From contig CAZJJK010000060.1 of assembly GCA_964546285.1 (NCBI GenBank), positions 1-19,070 on the forward strand: DNA of 19,070 nucleotides. The letters are read 5' to 3'. Position 1 is the stretch's first letter, and each line of letters begins with the position of its first letter. The notes under the pieces were generated by a model. The model was not told the origin of the DNA, did not search any database, and saw only the letters and a program-made list of their open reading frames with translations. The DNA is from CAZJJK01 sp964546285 (GTDB taxonomy: Bacteria; Spirochaetota; Spirochaetia; Treponematales; Breznakiellaceae). The translations under genes and the position numbers were made by a program. Below are positions 13,849 to 19,070 of the stretch, piece by piece.

Positions 13849-14931
13849 ATGGCTAATCCGATCCATACTCTTCGCGCCCTGGCTTTTCGCGCTTATCGGG
13901 ATTTGGAAATACGCGAGCACAAGCTACTCTATTTGTTTTTCGAGCTTACCCGCCGCTGCAACCTCGCTTGTCGTCATTGCGGCTCTGATTGCGCGAGCCA
14001 AATTCTGGCAAGGGAGTTATCCACTCAAACCTGGCTTGATCTGGTCGCTTATATGAAAACGCGTTTTGATCCCTTTTTCGTGATCACGGGCGGTGAACCC
14101 TTGGTGTCGCCGGCTTTGGCAAAGGTTTCCGAATGTTTCGCTGAACGGAATTGCCGCTGGGGTTTGGTCACCAATGGTTTCGCCTTGACGCCTGAACGCT
14201 TTGAGCGTCTGGTTGATCGCGGCCTGTCCAGCATGACGATTTCCGTTGACGGTTCCGAGGAAAGCCATAATTGGCTGCGCCGGCATCCGGAATCCTACGA
14301 GCGGGCTATGAAAGCGGTGGCGATTCTGGGTAAAAGCCGGCTCCTCTTCCGCGACGTGGTTAGTTGCGTCTGGCGCGGGAATCTCGGCGACCTTGATGAA
14401 CTGGGCGGCAGACTAGTGGACGCGGGGCTTAATAGCTGGCGTATCTTCCGTATTTTTCCCAAGGGACGGGCCGCCGCCGAACCCGAACTTGTCTTGGACC
14501 GCGACGATACCGAGCGGCTCTTGGATTGGATAGCGGAAAAACGACCGCTGTATAAAAAAGCTGGTTTGAATTTATCCTACAGCTGCGAGGGCTATGTCGG
14601 CTACGAACGGGATCGGACTATTCGCGACGAACCCTATTTTTGTCGTTCCGGTATCAATTTCGCGTCGATATTAGCCGATGGCTCCATTACCGGCTGCAAC
14701 AACAACGGCCCCGACTATATTCAAGGCCATATCGCCGTTGACGATTTCGCCGAAGTATGGGAACGGCGTTTTAACGAATACCGTGACCGTTCTTGGATGC
14801 GCACCGGCCTTTGCGCCGCTTGCGCATACTGGAAGGATTGCTTGGGTTCATCAATCCACCTAAAAGAGAAGGGTTCCGAGGGGCCGGCTTTTTGCTATCT
14901 TGACCATAATCGGATTCGGCGCGTAAAATAA
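13849..14931 (+). CDS. Radical SAM/SPASM enzyme of an rSAM/lipoprotein pair
   Basis: A 360-residue cytosolic radical SAM protein, likely a peptide- or protein-modifying maturase. The S-adenosylmethionine cluster motif CNLACRHC gives C37, C41 and C44, with an extra C48; the GGEP motif is at 81-84 and a TNG at 108-110. The C-terminal SPASM region has C265 and C283 (spaced C-x12-G-x4-C), then C322, C325 and C331, and C349, enough for auxiliary iron-sulfur clusters, although the cysteine usually found four residues after the C-x2-C-x5-C group is serine here. The start lies only five bases beyond the stop of the lipoprotein gene with no good ribosome binding site of its own, which points to coupled translation and a shared function. 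It fits the radical SAM half of the rSAM/lipoprotein system; the reaction is unknown. Confidence 0.88.
   Translation: MANPIHTLRALAFRAYRDLEIREHKLLYLFFELTRRCNLACRHCGSDCASQILARELSTQTWLDLVAYMKTRFDPFFVITGGEPLVSPALAKVSECFAERNCRWGLVTNGFALTPERFERLVDRGLSSMTISVDGSEESHNWLRRHPESYERAMKAVAILGKSRLLFRDVVSCVWRGNLGDLDELGGRLVDAGLNSWRIFRIFPKGRAAAEPELVLDRDDTERLLDWIAEKRPLYKKAGLNLSYSCEGYVGYERDRTIRDEPYFCRSGINFASILADGSITGCNNNGPDYIQGHIAVDDFAEVWERRFNEYRDRSWMRTGLCAACAYWKDCLGSSIHLKEKGSEGPAFCYLDHNRIRRVK
14900..14929 (+). promoter_or_regulatory. Predicted promoter of the ABC-F leader, inside the end of the radical SAM gene
   Basis: TTGACC (14900-14905), 18 bases and TAAAAT (14924-14929), each 5/6 to consensus. Transcription would start near 14936, just after the radical SAM stop codon, and run through the leader ORF and terminator towards the ABC-F gene. 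Confidence 0.6.
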
Positions 14932-14981
14932 ACCACTATATTTTTACGCCGGCCCCGGCGCCGAGACAGGAGCGTAACGCG

Positions 14982-15083
14982 ATGATAGAGCGCGTACGAC
15001 AGCACCGACTTTTTGGATTTTTTTCCTTTGACGGGGGAAGTCTGTCCGCGGAAAGGGCTGGAGATATTGGAGATATATTGTAG
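14982..15083 (+). CDS. 33-codon candidate leader ORF upstream of the ABC-F gene
   Basis: ATG at 14982 runs to TAG at 15081-15083. AGGAG (14968-14972) lies nine bases before the ATG, and a promoter starts transcription about 45 bases upstream. The peptide begins MIERVRQHRLFGFFSFDGG, with a phenylalanine-rich stretch coded over long T runs (15010-15028), and ends in a repeated GDI unit (GDIGDIL). I recognise no family. Its position, 27 bases before a strong intrinsic terminator and 116 bases before an ABC-F gene, suggests a leader peptide for ribosome-mediated attenuation. It could also be chance or a genuine small protein. Confidence 0.45.
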   Translation: MIERVRQHRLFGFFSFDGGSLSAERAGDIGDIL

Positions 15084-15110
15084 ATAGTCTCCAAGTCATC
15101 CATAAATACC

Positions 15111-15136
15111 GCGGGCATTTAGCCCGCTTTTTTTTT
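15111..15136 (+). terminator. Strong intrinsic terminator, candidate attenuator of the ABC-F gene
   Basis: GCGGGC (15111-15116), loop ATTTA, GCCCGC (15122-15127), then nine T residues (15128-15136). It is the clearest rho-independent terminator in the window. It may end the lipoprotein/radical SAM transcript, but it also sits inside the leader between the 33-codon ORF and the ABC-F start. Its 5' arm overlaps CCGCGG (15109-15114), which can pair with the identical self-complementary CCGCGG inside the leader ORF (15046-15051). Confidence 0.9.
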
Positions 15137-15151
15137 GCGTAGTCTCCCGTG

Positions 15152-15166
15152 GCGGTCATGGACCGC
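15152..15166 (+). promoter_or_regulatory. GC-rich hairpin just before the ABC-F start
   Basis: GCGGTC (15152-15157), ATG, GACCGC (15161-15166) make a perfect six-base stem in the stretch between the terminator and the AAGGAA ribosome binding site (15188-15193). It may limit access to the upstream GTG/ATG codons or take part in the leader fold. Confidence 0.3.
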
Positions 15167-15199
15167 GGCGGCGCCGGGGCGGTGATGAAGGAAACGATA

Positions 15200-17086
15200 A
15201 TGCTTTTAGACGCTCGCGATATACGGAAAGATTACGGTGGTCAGCTCATTCTTGATGGCGTGGACCTAACAATAAATGAGGGAGAAAAGGTCGCTTTGGT
15301 CGGCCGGAATGGCGCTGGAAAATCCACTCTGTTGAACATTATATGCGGTCTTGATGATGATTATACGGGCAGGATAAGCCGCGCCCCAGCTTGTCAGATC
15401 GCTTTGGTGCCCCAGTATCCACCCGCTTTTGGGGGTACCGCGCTGGCCTATCTTATGGCTGACGCGCTTGAAGCGCGGGAAAAGTTGCGCGCGGCCGAAG
15501 AAGCTTTGGCCGCGCCTGACGCGAGCGACACCGATCTGGCCGTCTATAGCCGCTTACGCGAACGCTATGATGAATTATGCGGCGATGAGGCCGAAGCGCG
15601 GGCTCGCCGCTTTTTAGCTATGATAGGTTTGTCAGGCGCCGCTGACAGGCCCTTGTCCGTTTTGTCCGGCGGCGAAAAGAATATTCTCGCGCTGGGCCGC
15701 GCTCTCAATGTCAAACCGAAAATCCTCATTTTGGACGAGCCGGGAAATCACCTGGATATTTGGGGCTTGGCCTGGCTGGAACGGTTTTTGATTAAGCTGC
15801 CTGAGGCTGTTCTTATCGTGTCGCATAATCGGTATCTTTTGGACCGCGTAACTCAGACAACGCTTGAATTGGAAGATGGTAAAATAGGCGTATACGCGGG
15901 TGGATGGTCCTCTTACCGTATGGAAAAGCTACGGAAAAACGCCGCTCAAGGGATGGATTGGAAGGCCGATCAGAAAAAACTTGAACGCTTGGAAGCTTTG
16001 GTAAAGCGCTTTGAGCAGATAGCTCGCGCTAAGGCCGATCCGGCCTGGGGTAAACGCTTGCGCTCGCGGCGGTCGCAGTTGGCGCGGGCTAAGGCGGAGG
16101 CGACGGAGAAACCAGCGGGGGATAAGGCCGGTATTGATCCGCTTTTCGCCGAACGCGTCTCAAAAGCCGATATCGCCGTATCCGTTACTGGCTATAATAA
16201 GGCTTTCCCCGGCCGCCCTCTGTTTCGCGGCGCTGAACTGTTGATCAGAACCGGGGAAAAGGTGGCGTTGGTCGGTCCGAACGCTTGCGGCAAAACCACC
16301 TTTTTGTCCGATCTGGTGCTTAATGGCCGATGGGATGACGCCGTTTTACGTGTTGGGCCCAGCCTTACCATTGGATATTGCGCTCAACAGCAAGAGGTTT
16401 TTGATAATACTCATAGCGTCCGCGAGGAGCTGCTCCGGCTTGGCGCCTTCACGGAAGACGCGGTTTACGCTGTTCTTCGGCGTTATCTTTTTAGCCGGGC
16501 TGATTTGGATAAAAAAATAAGTGAATTGTCCGGCGGCGAGAGAAACCGCCTTCAATTAGCCCGAACGGCGCTCCTTGGCGCTGATTTTTTAGTCCTGGAT
16601 GAGCCGACCAATCATTTGGATATACCAGCCCGTGAAGCGGTGGAAGAAGCCTTATCGGATTTTAAGGGGACGGTGCTTGTCGTCTCACATGATCGGTATT
16701 TTTTGGATAGGGTCGTGGATAGGGTGGTGGAGGTGACCGGCGATGGTCGCTTTGTCAGTTGGCCGGGCAATTTCAGCGAATTTTGGCATGAAGCGTATGG
16801 TCAGAACGGCGGGTTAATCAATCAACGCTTTGGGCGGGTGGAGGACCGAGGCAAAGCAGTGGCGGTCGCTAAAAACAGCGGACGCCGTGAACGGACAAAG
16901 ACTCGTGGTTTTCAAACAGACGCGGAAAGGCGGGCGCTTGGCCTGGAAGCCGAACGGCTGGATTTGGAGAGACGTATGACGACTGCGCTAAGCAAGGGCG
17001 CTTATCGCGAGGCAAGAACGCTTGGGAATGAGTTAGCGCAACTGTCCAAACGTTTGGAAGAAGCCTTGGAAAAATGGACTGATTAG
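15200..17086 (+). CDS. ABC-F family ATPase (ribosome-associated type)
   Basis: Soluble protein with two ABC ATPase domains and no membrane segments, about 628 residues. Numbering from the ATG at 15200: domain 1 has Walker A GRNGAGKST (35-43), LSGGEKN (155-161) and LDEPGNHLD (178-186); domain 2 has GPNACGKTT (359-367), LSGGERN (443-449) and LDEPTNHLD (466-474). Between them lies a charged helical linker (about 240-315) that in ABC-F proteins reaches into the ribosomal tRNA-exit or P site. A C-terminal coiled coil (about 575-628) follows, as in Uup-like members. The ATG at 15200 has AAGGAA seven bases upstream and gives the family start MLLDARDIRKDYGG; the frame opens further upstream at a GTG (15149) without such a site. 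Translation-factor or antibiotic-resistance roles both occur in the family. The attenuator-like leader would suit a drug- or stress-induced gene. The stop overlaps the convergent TPR gene by four bases. Confidence 0.9.
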   Translation: MLLDARDIRKDYGGQLILDGVDLTINEGEKVALVGRNGAGKSTLLNIICGLDDDYTGRISRAPACQIALVPQYPPAFGGTALAYLMADALEAREKLRAAEEALAAPDASDTDLAVYSRLRERYDELCGDEAEARARRFLAMIGLSGAADRPLSVLSGGEKNILALGRALNVKPKILILDEPGNHLDIWGLAWLERFLIKLPEAVLIVSHNRYLLDRVTQTTLELEDGKIGVYAGGWSSYRMEKLRKNAAQGMDWKADQKKLERLEALVKRFEQIARAKADPAWGKRLRSRRSQLARAKAEATEKPAGDKAGIDPLFAERVSKADIAVSVTGYNKAFPGRPLFRGAELLIRTGEKVALVGPNACGKTTFLSDLVLNGRWDDAVLRVGPSLTIGYCAQQQEVFDNTHSVREELLRLGAFTEDAVYAVLRRYLFSRADLDKKISELSGGERNRLQLARTALLGADFLVLDEPTNHLDIPAREAVEEALSDFKGTVLVVSHDRYFLDRVVDRVVEVTGDGRFVSWPGNFSEFWHEAYGQNGGLINQRFGRVEDRGKAVAVAKNSGRRERTKTRGFQTDAERRALGLEAERLDLERRMTTALSKGAYREARTLGNELAQLSKRLEEALEKWTD

Positions 17087-18213
17087 GCGCCACCCGCGTC
17101 AGGGTCCGCTAATTTCGCCAGCATCGCCTTGGCGAGAGGATCTTCTGGATCATATTCAAGCACGGTTCTAAAAAAGCCGGCGGCTTCCGCTTGTCGGCCT
17201 TGCCGCAGGGCAATCACGCCAAGATTGGATATGATTTTAAGGTTCTCGCCATCGGCGTACAGGGCTTTTTCCAATTGGCCGCGGGCTTCGTCCAGTTCTC
17301 CGGTTTCCATAAGGCAGATCGCCAGTTCGTTGCGGAGATCGGCGGCGTCTCCGCCCAGCTCCAGGGCTTTGCGAAAAACTTGGGCGGCTTCCGCCCAACG
17401 TTCCGATCGGCGCAAAGCCCAGCCAAGTATAAACCAAGCGTTCCAAACATCAGGGCGGCGCTCTAAAAAGCCTCGAATCTTTTCCATAGCGCCATCGGCG
17501 TCTCCCGCTTTAATGGCTTCATAGGCTTCATGAAAACGAGCGTCGTCCAGATTGGATGCTTCTATATGCTTGATGGCGGCGTTCGCTTTCGCTTTTTTTC
17601 GCTCGTCGTCGCTTATTTCCGTATAACGCCGAAGACAGCTAACGGCTTCCGTAAAATTGTGCCGTCCCATATAGAAGTAAGCGGCGTTGAAATAAGCGTC
17701 GGGATAGTTTGCGGATGCCGACATTGACCTTCGGTATGCCGCCTCGGCTTCGGCGGCCGCGGATTCGGCTGTTTCTAAACGGCCGGCGGACTCATTATCG
17801 GCGGAATATTCTTCCCAGACCCTGGCCTGATTCAGCGCCGTTACCGGATCGTCGGGATACAAGCTGGACACCGCGTCCAAAATTTCTAAAGCGAGCTTGA
17901 ATTCCCTGTTTTTCGCTTTGAAAATAGCGGCTTCGGTAAATTCCGTCTTAATGTCCGGCTTAACCGTTAGGATGAAGCGGCGATAATAATCGGCGTCCTC
18001 AGCTTCTCTCTCGGCGGTAATGACACGCAACATGCCGGAAATGATCATTTCCCATGATAATTTTTCCAGGTCAAGCTTTTCCTCGCCGTCTGGCAGCTCT
18101 ACCGGAATTGGGATGGAAGGATCAAGGCTGAACGAGCCGGGGGCGTCATCAAAACTGTGCCGCAAGGATTCCGGTACGGAAATATAGCTGATACGATAGG
18201 GCGCGGCGCTCAT
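17083..18213 (-). CDS. Tetratricopeptide repeat (TPR) protein
   Basis: A 376-residue soluble protein with no signal peptide or membrane segment. After an N-terminal region of about 85 residues with no recognisable domain, helical repeats follow: one around 91-124, a pair of helices near 173-205, and a clear tandem of TPRs from about 225 to 357 (for example VWNAWFILGWALRRSERWAEAA and LKIISNLGVIALRQGRQAEAAG), which would form a scaffold for protein binding. Its ATG overlaps the TGA of the PilZ gene (ATGA, 18210-18213), so it is produced with that protein and could be its partner or an effector scaffold in cyclic di-GMP signalling; this is inference. A four-base overlap with the end of the ABC-F gene on the other strand leaves no room for a terminator between them. 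Specific function unknown. Confidence 0.85.
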   Translation of the reverse strand: MSAAPYRISYISVPESLRHSFDDAPGSFSLDPSIPIPVELPDGEEKLDLEKLSWEMIISGMLRVITAEREAEDADYYRRFILTVKPDIKTEFTEAAIFKAKNREFKLALEILDAVSSLYPDDPVTALNQARVWEEYSADNESAGRLETAESAAAEAEAAYRRSMSASANYPDAYFNAAYFYMGRHNFTEAVSCLRRYTEISDDERKKAKANAAIKHIEASNLDDARFHEAYEAIKAGDADGAMEKIRGFLERRPDVWNAWFILGWALRRSERWAEAAQVFRKALELGGDAADLRNELAICLMETGELDEARGQLEKALYADGENLKIISNLGVIALRQGRQAEAAGFFRTVLEYDPEDPLAKAMLAKLADPDAGGA

Positions 18214-19049
18214 TTGCTGTTATCCGAAGCGTTTTGGTCGTTTCTGTTATCCGTACGGTTTTGGGAAAGGTAATCGTTTATCCGCATCTTATAATTCATC
18301 GGCACCATTTCTTCATAAAAATGTATGGCTACCGCGACTAGGTCTTTGCGGCCTTCCACTTCCTCGGTTCTAAGGGTTTTCCCCTTTAGAAGTATGGTTT
18401 CCGAGGGTTCGTCAAAATCGATACGTATAGCTATATCCTTATTAGTTAAAAATTTACCAATTCCGGCCATTATTACCTTAGCGCCGGAAAAGGATATATC
18501 CCGAAGGATGCAACGACGCGGTATATTTTCCATGACGACGGAAGTTTCCTTTGCCGCGATCCCTATCTTCCTCATGGCCTCCGCGGAGACAACGATACGT
18601 TCTTCCTGACGTTTTTTGGAATTGATATTCGCGTCTAGAAGCCGTCCCATAATTTCGATTAAGTCGTCCGGTGGGCGCTGCGTGAAAACGATATTGAGCA
18701 TGGACACATCTTGCGAGCCGCCGTAGGGCGCCGATCCGCCGCTTCGAGCCGACACGAAAAACATAAAGGGATCTATTTTATCGGACTCTTTAAAGGCGTA
18801 GCGCAGACTGACAAGTTGATTCGCCTGCTGTATTTTTTCATGTAAACCGGACCTGGCGTTTACGATTACCTTAGCTCCTAGAAAGGAAGACGCGTACACC
18901 ACGCAAGGCCAGGTTTCGCCTAAACATTTGAGATATACCTGTTGTGTGACCAAGCCGGTCGCCTTTATCACCTCTTTGGTGAAGGTAACCTCTATGGCCT
19001 TATAGCGTTCGTAATATTTGATGATCTGTTGGCTGGTAGCGATTGCCAT
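18210..19049 (-). CDS. PilZ domain protein with spirochaete-type N-terminal domain
   Basis: A 279-residue soluble protein, probably a cyclic di-GMP receptor. The C-terminal PilZ domain (about 147-262) has both binding hallmarks in the right order: R179-x3-R183 in RRCILR, directly followed by D184-I-S-F-S-G189. The N-terminal 140 residues (QQIIKYYERYKAIEVTF...) form an alpha/beta domain that I associate with treponemal PilZ proteins (a PilZN-type domain); that part is from memory. The last 15 residues are polar and Asn/Asp-rich. The start ATG at 19049 has no strong Shine-Dalgarno in the 21 bases available, and the promoter lies outside the window. It precedes and overlaps the TPR gene by four bases. 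In spirochaetes such proteins influence motility, attachment or virulence, but nothing here shows which. Confidence 0.88.
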   Translation of the reverse strand: MAIATSQQIIKYYERYKAIEVTFTKEVIKATGLVTQQVYLKCLGETWPCVVYASSFLGAKVIVNARSGLHEKIQQANQLVSLRYAFKESDKIDPFMFFVSARSGGSAPYGGSQDVSMLNIVFTQRPPDDLIEIMGRLLDANINSKKRQEERIVVSAEAMRKIGIAAKETSVVMENIPRRCILRDISFSGAKVIMAGIGKFLTNKDIAIRIDFDEPSETILLKGKTLRTEEVEGRKDLVAVAIHFYEEMVPMNYKMRINDYLSQNRTDNRNDQNASDNSK

Positions 19050-19070
19050 GCGTTATTACTATAGGCGAGT

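Noticed and set aside
15149..15199. GTG at 15149 as the start of the ABC-F protein.
   Set aside because: It lacks a ribosome binding site, lies 12 bases after the terminator T run, overlaps a hairpin, and adds a Gly/Ala-rich stretch not expected before the family start.
15200..17086. Calling the ABC-F protein an antibiotic resistance factor.
   Set aside because: The interdomain linker length and sequence cannot be assigned to a resistance class by eye. The leader is suggestive only, and housekeeping members have the same ATPase motifs.
1..19070. CRISPR array, insertion sequences, phage attachment sites or an origin of replication.
   Set aside because: No regularly spaced repeats, transposase or integrase genes, terminal inverted repeats or DnaA-box clusters were seen.

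Overview
The window looks like chromosomal DNA of a spirochaete, most likely a Treponema-like (possibly gut or host-associated) lineage. This rests on gene content, not on any search: a TmpC/PnrA-type BMP lipoprotein, a PilZ protein with a long unusual N-terminal domain sitting next to a TPR gene, an SMC protein of under 1000 residues that starts with FLKSLEVFGFKSF, and a Na/Pi symporter fused to a PhoU-like tail. There is one 100-N assembly gap (6120-6219). I see no tRNA, rRNA, CRISPR array, transposase or phage gene.

Layout. 1-5848 is a minus-strand block: smc, then a biotin-protein ligase overlapping it by one base, then after about 316 bp a Na/Pi cotransporter. 5829-6308 is non-coding and carries a terminator-like hairpin, a foldable segment, the gap and the promoter of a BMP-family nucleoside-binding lipoprotein (6309-7430). 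A very long perfect hairpin separates this from a minus-strand SDR/aldehyde dehydrogenase pair (7520-9921). A divergent region leads to a membrane PilZ-like protein (10066-10809). Then comes a three-gene operon with TAATG overlaps: an XRE-cupin regulator and the two subunits of a LeuC/LeuD-type hydro-lyase (10949-13337), driven by a near-consensus promoter with inverted repeats.

The most interesting part is 13445-17086. A small lipoprotein and a radical SAM/SPASM enzyme form a two-gene unit that fits the rSAM/lipoprotein system recognised in protein-family collections but, to my knowledge, still without a known product. Directly after it, an ABC-F protein is preceded by what looks like a complete attenuation leader: promoter, 33-codon leader ORF with a ribosome binding site, mutually exclusive pairings, strong intrinsic terminator, then the ABC-F start 64 bases beyond. 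The window ends with a minus-strand PilZ/TPR pair (17083-19049).

Three starts were moved from the longest open frame on sequence evidence: smc to a TTG at 5774, the lipoprotein to an ATG at 13445 and the ABC-F gene to an ATG at 15200. The SDR start was moved by two codons.
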